A stretch of DNA of 64,000 nucleotides from Nocardia flavorosea NBRC 108225 (lineage in GTDB: Bacteria; Actinomycetota; Actinomycetes; Mycobacteriales; Mycobacteriaceae). Positions within the stretch are counted from its first letter, which is position 1. Each line of letters begins with the position of its first letter. The position numbers and the translations under genes were made by a program. The notes beneath the pieces are model-generated. The model saw only the letters and a program-made list of their open reading frames with translations, was not told the DNA's origin and did not search any database. Location: contig NZ_BDCG01000017.1 of assembly GCF_001613385.1 (NCBI RefSeq), positions 186,001-250,000 of the forward strand, read 5' to 3'. Of this stretch, positions 16,761 through 27,620 are shown one piece after another.

Positions 16761-18142
16761 TGAGTGAAATCGATATCCGGCCCGGTGTTTCCGGTGGGCC
16801 CGACCACGACGACTCCGGTACCGGTACCACCCCGGCCGCGCCGGGCACGGACACCGACCACCAGGTGGTAACGGTCGCGGGCCAGGACTGGGACGATGTC
16901 GCCGATGCGCTCCGCGGCGCCGGCGAGGAACGCATCGTCGTCAATATGGGGCCGCAGCATCCGTCCACGCACGGTGTGCTCCGGCTCATCCTGGAGATCG
17001 AGGGCGAAACCGTGGTGGAGGCCCGCTGCGGAATCGGCTACCTGCACACCGGGATCGAGAAGAACCTGGAGTTCCGCACCTGGGCCCAAGGCGTCACCTT
17101 CGTCACCCGGATGGACTATCTGTCCCCGTTCTACAACGAAACCGCCTTCTGCCTGGGAGTGGAACGCCTGCTCGGGATCACCGACGATATCCCCGAGCGC
17201 GCCACCGTGATCCGGGTACTGCTCATGGAGCTCAACCGCATCTCCTCACATCTGGTGGCACTCGCTACCGGAGGTATGGAGCTCGGCGCGCTCACGCCGA
17301 TGCTGTTCGGATTCCGGGAGCGGGAACTGATCCTGGATGTTTTCGAGGCCATCACCGGCCTGCGGATGAATCACGCCTATATCCGGCCCGGTGGTGTCGC
17401 CCAGGATCTCCCCGACGACGGGGTCACGAAGGTGCGGGAACTGCTGGAGCTGATGCCGAATCGGCTCCGGGATATGGAACACCTGCTCACGCACAACCCG
17501 ATCTTCAAGGCCCGCACCCAGGGCATCGGCTATCTGGATCTCACCGGATGTATCGCGCTCGGTGTCACCGGACCGGTGCTGCGGTCCACCGGGCTCCCGC
17601 ACGATCTACGCAAGGCCATGCCCTACTGCGGATACGAGACCTACGAATTCGATATCCCCACCACCGATACCTGCGACTGCTACGGCCGCTACCTCATCCG
17701 GATCGAGGAGATGAAGGAGTCGCTGAAGATCGTGGAACAGTGCCTGGACCGGCTGCGTCCCGGCCCGGTGATGGTCTCGGACAAGAAGATCGCCTGGCCG
17801 GCGGATCTCACGCTGGGCCCCGACGGCCTCGGTAACTCACCGCGGCATATCGGCAAGATCATGGGCACCTCCATGGAGGGGCTCATCCACCATTTCAAGC
17901 TGGTCACCGAGGGTATCCGGGTACCGCCGGGGCAGGTCTACGCGGCGGTGGAATCGCCGCGCGGCGAGCTGGGGGTGCATATGGTCAGCGACGGTGGTAC
18001 CCGGCCGTATCGCGTGCACTATCGCGATCCGTCCTTCACGAACTTGCAGGCGGTGGCGGCGATGTGCGAGGGCGGCATGGTCGCCGATGTGATCGCCGCT
18101 GTGGCGAGTATCGATCCGGTGATGGGCGGGGTGGACCGATGA
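16760..18142 (+). CDS. nuoD: NADH-quinone oxidoreductase subunit D
   Basis: A 460-residue subunit that forms the quinone cavity with NuoB. Motifs include [18 protein letters not shown] (the conserved His of the quinone site), [43 protein letters not shown], and at the C-terminus [15 protein letters not shown] and DPVMGGVDR. An N-terminal extension of about 55 residues precedes the core. It overlaps nuoC by 1 nt and nuoE by 4 nt. Confidence 0.98.
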   Translation: MSEIDIRPGVSGGPDHDDSGTGTTPAAPGTDTDHQVVTVAGQDWDDVADALRGAGEERIVVNMGPQHPSTHGVLRLILEIEGETVVEARCGIGYLHTGIEKNLEFRTWAQGVTFVTRMDYLSPFYNETAFCLGVERLLGITDDIPERATVIRVLLMELNRISSHLVALATGGMELGALTPMLFGFRERELILDVFEAITGLRMNHAYIRPGGVAQDLPDDGVTKVRELLELMPNRLRDMEHLLTHNPIFKARTQGIGYLDLTGCIALGVTGPVLRSTGLPHDLRKAMPYCGYETYEFDIPTTDTCDCYGRYLIRIEEMKESLKIVEQCLDRLRPGPVMVSDKKIAWPADLTLGPDGLGNSPRHIGKIMGTSMEGLIHHFKLVTEGIRVPPGQVYAAVESPRGELGVHMVSDGGTRPYRVHYRDPSFTNLQAVAAMCEGGMVADVIAAVASIDPVMGGVDR

Positions 18143-18858
18143 CCGAGATCCTGCTGCGCCTTAGCACGCGGCCGCAACCCTATCCGGACGAGGTCCGGGC
18201 CCGGTTGGAACCGGAGGCGAAGGAGATCATCGGCCGGTATCCCCAACCGCGCTCGGCCCTGCTGCCCCTACTGCATCTGGTGCAGTCGGAAGAGGGCTGT
18301 GTGAGCAGCACCGGTATCGAGTTCTGCGCCGAACTGCTGGGCCTCACCGGCGCCGAGGTGACGGCGGTGGCGACCTTCTACTCCATGTACCGGCGCACGC
18401 CCACCGGCGACTATCACGTCGGTGTCTGCACGAATACGCTGTGCGCGGTTCTCGGCGGCGATGCCATCCTCGCCACACTGCGCGAGCATCTGGGAATCGC
18501 GCACGGAGAAACCACCGACGACGGCAAGATCACCCTCGAACACATCGAATGCAATGCCGCCTGCGATTATGCGCCGGTCGTCATGGTGAACTGGGAATTC
18601 TTCGACAACCAGACACCCGAATCGGCGAAGACCCTGGTCGACGATCTCCGCGACGGCCAATCGGTCCGGCCGACCAGGGGCGCCCCGCTGTGCACGTTCC
18701 GCGAGACCGCGCGCGTGCTGGCCGGATTCCCCGATACCCGTCCCGGCGTACTGGACGGTGATCCCGGCGGTCCGACGCTCGCGGGACTGGATATCGCGCG
18801 GGAACAGGGGATGCGTGCACCCGAGGTGCCGGAGACCGGTGAGGACGGTGCACGATGA
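18139..18858 (+). CDS. nuoE: NADH-quinone oxidoreductase subunit E
   Basis: A 239-residue thioredoxin-fold [2Fe-2S] subunit of the NADH dehydrogenase module (cluster N1a). The four Cys ligands are seen in [11 protein letters not shown] and [13 protein letters not shown]. The helix ahead contains [20 protein letters not shown] and [19 protein letters not shown], as in the family. A C-terminal tail of about 50 residues, common in actinobacteria, extends past the core. The ATG at 18139 overlaps the nuoD stop. Confidence 0.96.
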   Translation: MTEILLRLSTRPQPYPDEVRARLEPEAKEIIGRYPQPRSALLPLLHLVQSEEGCVSSTGIEFCAELLGLTGAEVTAVATFYSMYRRTPTGDYHVGVCTNTLCAVLGGDAILATLREHLGIAHGETTDDGKITLEHIECNAACDYAPVVMVNWEFFDNQTPESAKTLVDDLRDGQSVRPTRGAPLCTFRETARVLAGFPDTRPGVLDGDPGGPTLAGLDIAREQGMRAPEVPETGEDGAR

Positions 18859-20183
18859 CCTTGACTCCGGTACTGACCAGATATTGGAACCTGCCGAACT
18901 CCTGGACACTCGACACCTACCGGGCGCATCAGGGGTACGAGGCACTGCCGACCGCGTTCGCCATGACGCCCGACGAGGTCATCGCCACGGTCAAGGACGC
19001 GGGCCTGCGCGGCCGTGGCGGAGCCGGCTTCCCCACCGGAATGAAATGGGGTTTCATCCCGCAGGGCCCCGAGCCGGACGGCACGGTGAAACCACATTAT
19101 CTCGTCGTCAACGCCGACGAATCCGAACCGGGCACCTGCAAGGACATCCCCTTGATGCTCGCTTCCCCGCATTCGCTGATCGAAGGCGTGATCATCGCGG
19201 CCTACGCCATCCGCGCCGCGCATGCGTTCATCTACGTACGCGGTGAGGTCGTGCCGGTGCTGCGCCGGTTGCAGGCCGCGGTCGCCGAGGCGTACGCCGC
19301 CGGGCTGCTGGGCACCGATATCCTGGGGTCGGGATACGATCTCGAACTCACCGTCCACGCGGGCGCCGGCGCGTATATCTGTGGTGAGGAAACCGCGCTC
19401 CTGGATTCGCTCGAGGGCCGCCGCGGCCAGCCCCGGCTGCGGCCGCCGTTTCCCGCCGTCGCCGGGCTCTACGCCAGCCCGACGGTAGTCAACAATGTCG
19501 AGTCGATCGCCAGCGTGCCGCCCATCCTCCGGAACGGGCCGAGCTGGTTCCGTGCCATGGGCACCGAGAAATCACCGGGTTTCACCCTGTACTCGCTGTC
19601 CGGACACGTCACCCGGCCGGGGCAGTACGAAGCGCAGCTCGGGGTGACGCTGCGGGAACTTCTCGGTTACGCGGGGGGTGTCCGGGCGGGCCACCAGCTG
19701 AAGTTCTGGACACCCGGCGGCTCCTCGACCCCACTGTTCACCGCCGAACATCTCGACGTACCACTGGATTACGAGAATGTCATGGCACACGGATCTATGC
19801 TCGGCACCAAAGCGTTGCAGATCTTCGACGACACCACCTGTGCGGTCCGGGCCGTTCTGCGCTGGACGGAGTTCTACGCGCACGAATCGTGCGGGAAATG
19901 CACGCCGTGCCGGGAAGGCACCTACTGGCTGGTGCAGCTGCTCACCCGGCTCGAAGCCGGTCTCGGCACCCCGGCCGACCTGGACAAACTCCTGGATATC
20001 GCCGACACCATCAACGGTAAATCGTTCTGCGCGCTCGGCGACGGCGCCGCCAGCCCGATCGTGTCCTCCATGAAGTATTTCCGCGACGAATACATCGCCC
20101 ATCTGGAACGAGGTGGCTGCCCCTTCGACCCGGCACGCGCCACCGCCTGGGCCTCCACCGCGGCCGGAGAGGTAATCCGATGA
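18855..20183 (+). CDS. nuoF: NADH-quinone oxidoreductase subunit F
   Basis: A 442-residue subunit that binds NADH, FMN and cluster N3. The NADH/FMN site shows [18 protein letters not shown] and [32 protein letters not shown] follows; the [4Fe-4S] motif is [15 protein letters not shown] with the distant Cys in SFCALGDGA. It overlaps nuoE and nuoG by 4 nt each, so translation of the dehydrogenase module is coupled. Confidence 0.98.
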   Translation: MTLTPVLTRYWNLPNSWTLDTYRAHQGYEALPTAFAMTPDEVIATVKDAGLRGRGGAGFPTGMKWGFIPQGPEPDGTVKPHYLVVNADESEPGTCKDIPLMLASPHSLIEGVIIAAYAIRAAHAFIYVRGEVVPVLRRLQAAVAEAYAAGLLGTDILGSGYDLELTVHAGAGAYICGEETALLDSLEGRRGQPRLRPPFPAVAGLYASPTVVNNVESIASVPPILRNGPSWFRAMGTEKSPGFTLYSLSGHVTRPGQYEAQLGVTLRELLGYAGGVRAGHQLKFWTPGGSSTPLFTAEHLDVPLDYENVMAHGSMLGTKALQIFDDTTCAVRAVLRWTEFYAHESCGKCTPCREGTYWLVQLLTRLEAGLGTPADLDKLLDIADTINGKSFCALGDGAASPIVSSMKYFRDEYIAHLERGGCPFDPARATAWASTAAGEVIR

Positions 20184-22663
20184 CAGCTACCGTCCGTTCC
20201 GATTCGGCCGATCTGCAGCCCGCCGACCTGGTCACCCTCACCATCGACGGCACCACGGTGAGCGTTCCGGCCGGGACACTGCTCATCCGCGCCGCCGAGC
20301 TGATCGGCGTCCAGATCCCCCGATTCTGCGACCATCCGCTGCTCGCGCCCGTGGGCGCCTGCCGGCAATGCCTGGTGGAAGTGGAAGGTCAGCGCAAACC
20401 GGTGGCGTCCTGCACGATGGCGGTCACCGAGGGCATGGTGGCCCGCACCCAGTTGAGTTCACCGACCGCGGAGAAAGCGCAGCAGGGGGTGATGGAACTG
20501 CTGCTGATCAACCATCCGCTGGACTGCCCGGTCTGCGATAAGGGCGGCGAATGCCCCCTGCAGAACCAGGCCATGTCCACCGGGCGTACCGAGTCCCGGT
20601 TCGAAGGCGTCAAACGCACGTTCCCCAAACCTATTCCGCTGTCGAGCGCGGTGCTGCTCGACCGGGAACGCTGCGTGCTGTGCGCGCGCTGCACCCGTTT
20701 CTCCCAGCAGATCGCCGGAGACCCGTTCATCGAACTGCTCGATCGCGGTGCGCTGCAGCAGGTCGGCACCGCCGAGCACGAGCCGCTCGACTCGTATTTC
20801 TCCGGGAACACCGTGCAGATATGCCCGGTCGGTGCACTGACCGGGACCAGTTACCGCTTCCGGGCCCGCCCCTTCGACCTGGTGTCCAGCCCCAGTGTCT
20901 GCGAACACTGCGCCTCGGGGTGCGCGCAGCGCACCGATCACCGGCGCGGGAAGGTGATGCGCCGTCTGGCCGGTGACGACCCGCAGGTCAACGAGGAATG
21001 GAACTGCGACAAGGGCCGGTGGGCATTCGCCTACGCCACCGAACGGGACCGGATCACCACGCCGCTGCTCCGTCGCCCCGACGGCGAACTGGCGTCCTGT
21101 TCGTGGTCGGAGGCCCTGGCCGCGGCCGCGCGCGGTTTGCGTGCCGGAGTGGGGAATGCGGCGGTGCTACCGGGCGGACGGGTCACCGAGGAGGAGGCCT
21201 ATGCCTACGCGAAGTTCGCCCGGGTGGTCCTCGGCACCAACGATATCGATTTCCGCGCCCGCGCCCATTCCGCGGAGGAGGCCGAGTTCCTCGGCGCGTG
21301 GGTCGCCGGCCATCCCGACTCCGTCGGCTACGACAGTCTCGACACCGCACCGGTGGTGCTGCTCGCGGGATTCGAACCCGAGGAGGAATCGCCCATCGTC
21401 TACCTGCGGCTGCGGAAGCAGGCACGCACCCGGGCCATGCCCGTCTACTCCCTCGCCCCATATGCCTCCCGCGGTCTGGAACGCATGTCGGGCACCCTGC
21501 TTCCGACAGTGCCGGGTGCCGAAGCACAGACCCTCAGCGCACTCGGCGGAACCGGCGGATCGGCAACCTCGGCGGTAGCGGACTCTGTTTCGGCGGACCT
21601 GGCGCGGCTGCTGCGCCGGCCCGGCGCGGTGATCCTGGCAGGCGAACGATTGGCCGCAGTCCCCGGGGCGCTGTCGGCGACGATCCGGCTGGCCGCCGAT
21701 ACCGGTGCCGCGCTTGCGTGGGTGCCGCGCAGAGCGGGTGAACGCGGCGCGGTGGAAGCGGGTGCGCTGCCCGGCCTGCTCCCGGGCGGGCGGACCGTCA
21801 CCGACCCCGACGCCCGGCGCCAGGTCTGTCAGGTATGGAACGTCGACGAAATACCGGCCGGGCCGGGGCGTGATACCGGGACGATCCTCGACGGCAGCGG
21901 CCGGGTCGGCACCCTCGTCGTCGGCGGTGTCGAACTCGCCGACCTGCCCGATCCGGCCGCGGCCCGGGCCACGCTCGACCGGGCGGATTTCGTGATCTCC
22001 CTGGAACAACGGCACAGCGAGGTGACCGCGTACGCCGATGTGGTGTTCCCGGTGGCGACGGCGATGGAGAAATCCGGTACCTACCGCACCTGGGAGGGGC
22101 GCCCACGGCCGTTCACCGCGGCGTTGACCGACAGCACGGTGCGCCGTACCGCGGCACCGATATCGGACCAGCGGGTGCTGCACAGCCTCGCCGCGGAACT
22201 CGGTGTTGCGCTGGGCCTGCCCGATACCGCCGCCGCCCGGGCCGAACTCGACCGGCTCACCGGCTGGTCCGGGACCACCACCACGGCGCCTGCGTATCCG
22301 GCCGGCCCGGTGCCGGCGCCGCCCGCCGGGTCCGCGGTCCTGGCCGGCTGGCGGATGCTGCTCGACCGCGGCCGGCTACAGGACGGTGAGCCGAATCTCG
22401 CGGGTATCGCCCGGGCGCCGGTCGCCCGTATGTCGGCGGACACCGCCGCGGAATCGGGCGTGGCCGACGGCGAGCAGGTCACGGTTGCCACCGGAAACGG
22501 CACGGTCACTCTGCCATTGGTGGTTACGCCCATGCCCGACAGGGTGGTGTGGCTGCCGATGAATTCACCCGGCTGCTCGGTGCACACCGCTCTGGGCGCA
22601 GGACCGGGCAGCGTCGTCACCGTGCGGCGCGCCGAACGGACGGAGGCCTCCGACCATGACTGA
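20180..22663 (+). CDS. nuoG: NADH-quinone oxidoreductase subunit G
   Basis: An 827-residue subunit with several Fe-S clusters. The N-terminal [2Fe-2S] ligands are in RFCDHPLL and [12 protein letters not shown]; the His-ligated cluster is in [19 protein letters not shown]; a tandem [4Fe-4S] motif is in [13 protein letters not shown] and [12 protein letters not shown] further CEHCASGC with Cys in [10 protein letters not shown] fits the extra N7 cluster. The C-terminal half is the molybdopterin-oxidoreductase-like domain without a recognisable cofactor role. It overlaps nuoH by 8 nt. Confidence 0.97.
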   Translation: MTATVRSDSADLQPADLVTLTIDGTTVSVPAGTLLIRAAELIGVQIPRFCDHPLLAPVGACRQCLVEVEGQRKPVASCTMAVTEGMVARTQLSSPTAEKAQQGVMELLLINHPLDCPVCDKGGECPLQNQAMSTGRTESRFEGVKRTFPKPIPLSSAVLLDRERCVLCARCTRFSQQIAGDPFIELLDRGALQQVGTAEHEPLDSYFSGNTVQICPVGALTGTSYRFRARPFDLVSSPSVCEHCASGCAQRTDHRRGKVMRRLAGDDPQVNEEWNCDKGRWAFAYATERDRITTPLLRRPDGELASCSWSEALAAAARGLRAGVGNAAVLPGGRVTEEEAYAYAKFARVVLGTNDIDFRARAHSAEEAEFLGAWVAGHPDSVGYDSLDTAPVVLLAGFEPEEESPIVYLRLRKQARTRAMPVYSLAPYASRGLERMSGTLLPTVPGAEAQTLSALGGTGGSATSAVADSVSADLARLLRRPGAVILAGERLAAVPGALSATIRLAADTGAALAWVPRRAGERGAVEAGALPGLLPGGRTVTDPDARRQVCQVWNVDEIPAGPGRDTGTILDGSGRVGTLVVGGVELADLPDPAAARATLDRADFVISLEQRHSEVTAYADVVFPVATAMEKSGTYRTWEGRPRPFTAALTDSTVRRTAAPISDQRVLHSLAAELGVALGLPDTAAARAELDRLTGWSGTTTTAPAYPAGPVPAPPAGSAVLAGWRMLLDRGRLQDGEPNLAGIARAPVARMSADTAAESGVADGEQVTVATGNGTVTLPLVVTPMPDRVVWLPMNSPGCSVHTALGAGPGSVVTVRRAERTEASDHD

Positions 22664-24467
22664 TCTGTCCCTTTTCGGCCTGGACCCGCTGTGGCTGGTC
22701 GCCGCCAAAGCCGTCGCCGTTTTCGTGTTCCTGCTGCTGACCGTCCTGTTCGGGGTCCTGGTGGAACGCAAGGTCGTCGCGTGGATGCAGATGCGGGTGG
22801 GGCCCAACCGGGTCGGCCCCAAGGGTCTGCTGCAGAGCGCGGCCGACGGGGTGAAGATGGCGTTCAAGGAGGACATCGTCCCCGCGATCGTCGACAAACC
22901 CATTTTCGTTCTCGCCCCGGTCATCTCGGTGGTCGCCGCCGTGATGGCCTTCGCGGTGATCCCGTTCGGGCCGGAGGTGTCGATCCTCGGGAACCCCACC
23001 GCGCTTCAGCTCACGGATCTACCCGTGGGGGTGCTCTACATTCTGGCGATCACCTCGATCGGGGTGTACGGAATCGTGCTGGCCGGCTGGGCCTCCGGTT
23101 CGACCTACCCGCTGCTGGGCGGCCTTCGCTCCACCGCCCAGGTGATCTCCTACGAAATCGCCATGGCGCTGTGTTTCGCGGCCGTATTCCTGCTCGGCGG
23201 CACCATGGCGACCTCGGGCATCATCGCTGCCCAGCAACCCACCTGGTATGTGTTCCTGCTGCTGCCGTCGTTCCTGATCTACTGCATCTCCATGGTCGGT
23301 GAGACCAACCGCGCGCCATTCGATCTGCCCGAGGCCGAAGGCGAACTGGTCGGCGGTTTCCACACCGAATATTCGTCGCTCAAGTTCGCGATGTTCATGC
23401 TCGCCGAGTACGTGAACATGGCGACGGTCTCCGCGCTCGCGACCACCATGTTCCTGGGCGGCTGGCGCGCCCCGTTCCCGGTCAATCTGTGGGAGGGCGC
23501 GAATTCGGGCTGGTGGCCGCTGCTCTGGTTCACCGCCAAGGTATGGATGTTCCTGTTCGTCTTCATCTGGCTGCGCGGCACCCTGCCGCGGCTGCGCTAC
23601 GACCAGTTCATGAACCTCGGCTGGAAACTGCTGATTCCGGCCTCGCTGGCGTGGGTGATGGTCGTGGCCACCGCCCGCGTCCTCGATCTCGAAGGTTATG
23701 CGGCGGCCACGCCGATTCTGGTGATCGCCGGTCTGCTGGTGACCGCGCTGCTGGTGGGGTTGTTCCTGCGGGCCGGCCGAATCCCCGCGCCGGCTCCGGA
23801 GTTCCCGCCCGACGACGATATCGCCGCCCCCACCGCGGGTTCGCCGAGCGGTTCCGAGGTTTTCCTCGGCTTCCCCACCCCACCGCTTCCCGAGCGGACC
23901 TCCACCATTACCTCCTCGCCCGGTCTGTTCGAACCCCTGGCGGGTTTCGCGGTCACCGCGGGCACCATGTTCAAGAAACCCAATACCGAGTTCTATCCCG
24001 AGGAAAAGGTGCCCACCGCGCCGCGATATCACGGGCGGCACCAGCTCAATCGGCACCCGGACGGGCTGGAGAAATGTATCGGATGCGAACTGTGCGCCTG
24101 GGCCTGTCCGGCCGACGCGATCTACGTCGAGGGCGCCGACAACACCGAGGAGGAGCGTTTCTCTCCCGGTGAGCGCTACGGCCAGGTGTATCAGATCAAC
24201 TACCTGCGCTGTATCGGCTGCGGCCTGTGCATCGAAGCCTGCCCGACTCGGGCCTTGACGATGACCAACGACTACGAACTCACCGACGACAACCGGGCCG
24301 ACCTCATCTACGAGAAAGACCGGCTCCTCGCGCCCCTGGCACCGGATATGCAGGCCCCGCCACACGCCATGCAGCCGGGCACCACGGAGGCCGACTACTA
24401 CCTCGGCCGGGTACACGGCGATACGGAGCGCCCCGTCGCCGGCGCGGGACAAGGAGGCCCCCGATGA
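22656..24467 (+). CDS. nuoH: Fused NADH-quinone oxidoreductase subunits H and I
   Basis: One uninterrupted 603-codon frame. Residues 1 to about 375 are NuoH: nine predicted helices, the quinone-site loops [21 protein letters not shown] and [20 protein letters not shown]. After a Pro/Ser/Thr-rich linker (about 378-418), residues about 419-603 are NuoI: the amphipathic anchor [19 protein letters not shown] and two [4Fe-4S] motifs, [12 protein letters not shown] (from 474) and [12 protein letters not shown]. These subunits are normally separate. No stop, and no ATG/GTG/TTG start, lies between TM9 and Met 438 that would keep the NuoI anchor. The ninth helix would leave the C-terminus in the cytoplasm if NuoH starts outside, where NuoI must be. 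Confidence 0.9.
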   Translation: MTDLSLFGLDPLWLVAAKAVAVFVFLLLTVLFGVLVERKVVAWMQMRVGPNRVGPKGLLQSAADGVKMAFKEDIVPAIVDKPIFVLAPVISVVAAVMAFAVIPFGPEVSILGNPTALQLTDLPVGVLYILAITSIGVYGIVLAGWASGSTYPLLGGLRSTAQVISYEIAMALCFAAVFLLGGTMATSGIIAAQQPTWYVFLLLPSFLIYCISMVGETNRAPFDLPEAEGELVGGFHTEYSSLKFAMFMLAEYVNMATVSALATTMFLGGWRAPFPVNLWEGANSGWWPLLWFTAKVWMFLFVFIWLRGTLPRLRYDQFMNLGWKLLIPASLAWVMVVATARVLDLEGYAAATPILVIAGLLVTALLVGLFLRAGRIPAPAPEFPPDDDIAAPTAGSPSGSEVFLGFPTPPLPERTSTITSSPGLFEPLAGFAVTAGTMFKKPNTEFYPEEKVPTAPRYHGRHQLNRHPDGLEKCIGCELCAWACPADAIYVEGADNTEEERFSPGERYGQVYQINYLRCIGCGLCIEACPTRALTMTNDYELTDDNRADLIYEKDRLLAPLAPDMQAPPHAMQPGTTEADYYLGRVHGDTERPVAGAGQGGPR

Positions 24468-25360
24468 GCCCCGCAACCGCATTCCTGGCAGCCACTCCCC
24501 TCACCGAGACCGGCACCGGCGAGGCCGTCCAGTTCTGGATCCTTGCGCCGCTGGCGGTACTCGGTGCGCTGGGTATGGTTTTCGCGGCCAAAGCCGTGCA
24601 TTCGGCGATCTGCCTGGCTGCCACCATGATCAGCCTGGCGGTGTTCTATATCGCCCAGGATGCACTGTTTCTCGGTGTCGTCCAGATCGTCGTGTACACC
24701 GGCGCCGTCATGATGCTCTTCCTGTTCGTCCTCATGCTGGTGGGCGTCGATTCCGCGGAATCCCTGCGCGAAACCCTGCGCGGGCAGCGTATCGCCGCCG
24801 CTGTGGTCGGGGTCGGCTTCGGCATCCTGCTGTGCACCGGGATCGCGCACGGTATCCGGCGTTCCGATATCGTCTTCCCCGCCACCGGTTTCCCCGGTCA
24901 GGACGTGATAGGCGCGCTCGCCGAGTTGATCTTCGTGCGTTATGTGTGGGCGTTCGAGCTCACCGGGGCCCTGCTCATCGCCGCCACCATCGGCGCCATG
25001 CTGCTCGCGCACCGTGAGCAGTTCGTCCCCAAGCTCGGCCAGCGCGAACTGTCCCGGCGGCGGTTCCGCGTTCCCGGGCACCGGCCGACACCGCTGCCGA
25101 CACCCGGTTTCTACGCACGGCACAACGCCGTCGATATCCCCGCCCGGCTCCCGGACGGCTCCTTCGAGGAACTGTCCGTCTCCACCATCCTGCGGCATCG
25201 CCGCACCCGGGCACTCACCGATGCGGCGATCCTGTCCGTCGGTGCGCCGACCGCGGAACGTCCCGCCGGCGAAACCGCACCACCCGGTATCGGAGATACC
25301 CCGACGCCCGGCGCCGGACACCCCACCACTCGCCCGGCCGACGAGGAAGGTCCCCGGTGA
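24464..25360 (+). CDS. nuoJ: NADH-quinone oxidoreductase subunit J with long C-terminal tail
   Basis: A 298-residue membrane subunit of the proton-pumping arm. Five helices lie in residues about 20-185; the segment [23 protein letters not shown] is the conserved TM3 with the pi-bulge region. The family core ends near HREQFVPK. The remaining 100 or so residues (from about 190) are Arg/Pro-rich and cytoplasmic in character, much longer than in E. coli but known in actinobacteria. AAGGAGG precedes the ATG at 24464, which overlaps the previous stop. Confidence 0.95.
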   Translation: MSPATAFLAATPLTETGTGEAVQFWILAPLAVLGALGMVFAAKAVHSAICLAATMISLAVFYIAQDALFLGVVQIVVYTGAVMMLFLFVLMLVGVDSAESLRETLRGQRIAAAVVGVGFGILLCTGIAHGIRRSDIVFPATGFPGQDVIGALAELIFVRYVWAFELTGALLIAATIGAMLLAHREQFVPKLGQRELSRRRFRVPGHRPTPLPTPGFYARHNAVDIPARLPDGSFEELSVSTILRHRRTRALTDAAILSVGAPTAERPAGETAPPGIGDTPTPGAGHPTTRPADEEGPR

Positions 25361-25656
25361 ATCCCGAGAACTACCTGTTCCTGTCCGCGCTGTTGTTCAC
25401 GATCGGCGCCGCGGGAGTGTTGTTGCGGAGCAACGCCATCATCGTGTTCATGTGCATCGAGCTGATGCTCAACGCGGTCAATCTCGCGTTCGTGACCTTC
25501 GCCCGGATGCACGCGAACCTCGACGGTCAGGTGTTCGCCTTCTTCACGATGGTGGTCGCCGCGGCCGAGGTCGTGGTGGGACTGGCCATCATCATCACCA
25601 TTTTCCGCGCCCGCCGCTCGACCTCGGTCGACGACGCCAACCTGCTGAAGTTCTGA
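25357..25656 (+). CDS. nuoK: NADH-quinone oxidoreductase subunit K
   Basis: A 99-residue, three-helix membrane subunit. The helices carry the conserved glutamates of the proton path: [13 protein letters not shown] in TM2 and [16 protein letters not shown] in TM3. It starts with GTG overlapping the nuoJ stop (GTGA). It is followed by an unusually wide 77-nt gap before nuoL that contains a stem-loop. Confidence 0.97.
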   Translation: MNPENYLFLSALLFTIGAAGVLLRSNAIIVFMCIELMLNAVNLAFVTFARMHANLDGQVFAFFTMVVAAAEVVVGLAIIITIFRARRSTSVDDANLLKF

Positions 25657-25719
25657 CATGTTCGGGTCGAGCACGGAGGTAGCAGCGCAGTGTAGCCACG
25701 CAGCGCTCCCGAGCATGTC
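25655..25719 (+). other. Long stem-loop in the nuoK-nuoL gap
   Basis: GACATGTTCGGG (25655-25666, starting inside the nuoK stop) pairs over 12 bp, with one G-U pair, with CCCGAGCATGTC (25708-25719). Inside, AGCGC (25684-25688) pairs with GCGCT (25703-25707), and GTG with CAC around a TAGC loop. The right outer arm ends just before GAAAGGA, the nuoL ribosome binding site. Most junctions in the operon overlap, so this gap is an exception; it could tune nuoL translation, protect mRNA or cause partial termination. Confidence 0.55.
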
Positions 25720-25733
25720 GAAAGGACGCTGAT

Positions 25734-27620
25734 ATGGATACAGCAACGCTGTGGCTGCTGCCCGCCCTGCCCCTCGCCGGCGCCGCCGTACTGCTGCTCA
25801 CCGGCCGTCGTGCCGATGCCTGGGGCCATCTGCTCGCGACCTTCGCGGCGCTCGCCTCGTTCGCCGTCGCGATCGTGGCGTTCGTGGGGATGCTGGGCCG
25901 CGCCGATCCCGACCGGGCAGTAACGGCGGATCTGTTCAGCTGGGTTCCGGTGGCCGGGCTGCAGGTCGATTTCGGGCTGGCGCTGGACCAGCTGTCGATC
26001 TGTTTCGCCCTGCTCATCACCGGCGTCGGCTCGCTGATCCATATCTATTCGGTCGGATACATGCGCGAAGACACCGGCCGCCGGCGCTTCTTCGCCTATC
26101 TGAACCTGTTCCTCGCGGCCATGCTGCTGCTGGTCCTGGCGAACAACTACCTCGTGCTGTATCTGGGCTGGGAGGGTGTCGGTCTCGCCTCGTACCTGCT
26201 GATCGGGTTCTGGTATCACAAGCCGACCGCGGCGACGGCGGCCAAGAAGGCGTTCGTGGTGAACCGGGTCGGCGATATGGGGCTGGCGCTGGCCATGATG
26301 GTCATGTTCGCCACCTTCGGCTCGGTGGATTTCGACGCGGTCTTCGGATCCGCTTCCGCCGCGAGCGATACCACCCTCACCGCGATCGGGCTGCTCCTGC
26401 TGCTGGCGGCCTGTGGTAAATCCGCCCAGGTCCCCTTGCAGTCCTGGCTCGGGGACGCGATGGAGGGCCCCACCCCGGTATCGGCGCTCATCCACGCCGC
26501 CACCATGGTCACCGCCGGGGTGTACCTGATCGCTCGCTCCAACCCGGTGTACAACCTCGCACCCACCGCGCAGGTCGCGGTGGTGCTGGTGGGTGCGGTG
26601 ACCCTGCTGTTCGGCGCGATCATCGGCTGCGCCAAGGACGACATCAAGAAGGCGCTCGCCGCGTCGACCATGAGCCAGATCGGCTATATGGTGCTGGCCG
26701 TCGGCCTGGGGCCCGCCGGTTACGCGGTGGCGATCATGCATCTGCTGACCCATGGCTTCTTCAAGGCCGGCCTGTTCCTGGGCGCCGGCTCGGTCATGCA
26801 CGCCATGGACGACGAAACCGATATGCGCCGCTACGGCGGTCTGCGCACGCTGCTGCCGATCACCTATATCACCTTCGGACTCGGGTACCTCGCGATCATC
26901 GGCGTACCGCCGTTCGCCGGGTTCTTCTCCAAGGACCGCATCATCGAGGCCGCATTCGCCGCCGAGGGGGTCGCGGGACCGATTCTGGGCACCGTCACCC
27001 TGATCGGCGCGGGACTCACCGCCTTCTATATGACCCGGGTCATGCTGCTCACCTTCTTCGGTGAGCGTCGCTGGAAACCCGATACCCACCCGCACGAATC
27101 CCCCGGTGTGATGACCGGCCCGATGATTCTGCTCGCGCTCGGTTCCGTCGGCGCCGGTGCGGTCTTCGTCTGGGGTTCGTCACTGCAGAACTGGCTGGCC
27201 CCGGTCGTCGGCGAACATCACGGCGAACCTGCACTGCCGGTGCCCGTGATCACCGCGCTCGCGCTCGGTGTGGTCGCGGTCGGCATCGGACTCGCCTACC
27301 GGCAGTACGGTCGCGCGAAGATCCCCGCCACCGCACCGGCCACGGTTTCCGCACTGACCGTGGCCGCCCGCCGTGACCTCTACGGGGACGCGGTCAACGA
27401 GGCGGCGTTCATGCGGCCCGGCCGGCATGTCACCCGGGCACTGGTTTTCCTCGACAACCGCGGTATCGACGGACTCGTCAACGGCTGCGCCGCCCTCATC
27501 GGCGGACTGTCCGCACGGGCCCGCCGGATCCAGACCGGGTTCGTCCGTTCGTATGCCCTGTCCATGTTCACCGGCGCGGCCCTGGTGGCCGCCGCCCTGC
27601 TGGCCGTAAGGATCTGGTGA
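25734..27620 (+). CDS. nuoL: NADH-quinone oxidoreductase subunit L
   Basis: A 628-residue antiporter-like proton-channel subunit with the long lateral helix at its C-terminus. Typical motifs are [81 protein letters not shown], and [19 protein letters not shown]. Conserved Lys and Glu of the channel lie in these segments. AAAGGA lies 7 nt upstream of the ATG. It overlaps nuoM by 4 nt. Confidence 0.97.
   Translation: MDTATLWLLPALPLAGAAVLLLTGRRADAWGHLLATFAALASFAVAIVAFVGMLGRADPDRAVTADLFSWVPVAGLQVDFGLALDQLSICFALLITGVGSLIHIYSVGYMREDTGRRRFFAYLNLFLAAMLLLVLANNYLVLYLGWEGVGLASYLLIGFWYHKPTAATAAKKAFVVNRVGDMGLALAMMVMFATFGSVDFDAVFGSASAASDTTLTAIGLLLLLAACGKSAQVPLQSWLGDAMEGPTPVSALIHAATMVTAGVYLIARSNPVYNLAPTAQVAVVLVGAVTLLFGAIIGCAKDDIKKALAASTMSQIGYMVLAVGLGPAGYAVAIMHLLTHGFFKAGLFLGAGSVMHAMDDETDMRRYGGLRTLLPITYITFGLGYLAIIGVPPFAGFFSKDRIIEAAFAAEGVAGPILGTVTLIGAGLTAFYMTRVMLLTFFGERRWKPDTHPHESPGVMTGPMILLALGSVGAGAVFVWGSSLQNWLAPVVGEHHGEPALPVPVITALALGVVAVGIGLAYRQYGRAKIPATAPATVSALTVAARRDLYGDAVNEAAFMRPGRHVTRALVFLDNRGIDGLVNGCAALIGGLSARARRIQTGFVRSYALSMFTGAALVAAALLAVRIW

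Noticed and set aside
23019-24482. Long open minus-strand frame opposite nuoH/nuoI/nuoJ
   Set aside because: It is an antisense shadow of a high-GC coding region: His/Gly/Arg/Gln-rich composition, no family motif, and complete overlap with highly conserved nuo genes.
25527-27095. Long open minus-strand frame opposite nuoL
   Set aside because: Same reason: low-complexity Gln/Arg/His/Gly protein with no motif, lying exactly on a conserved gene.
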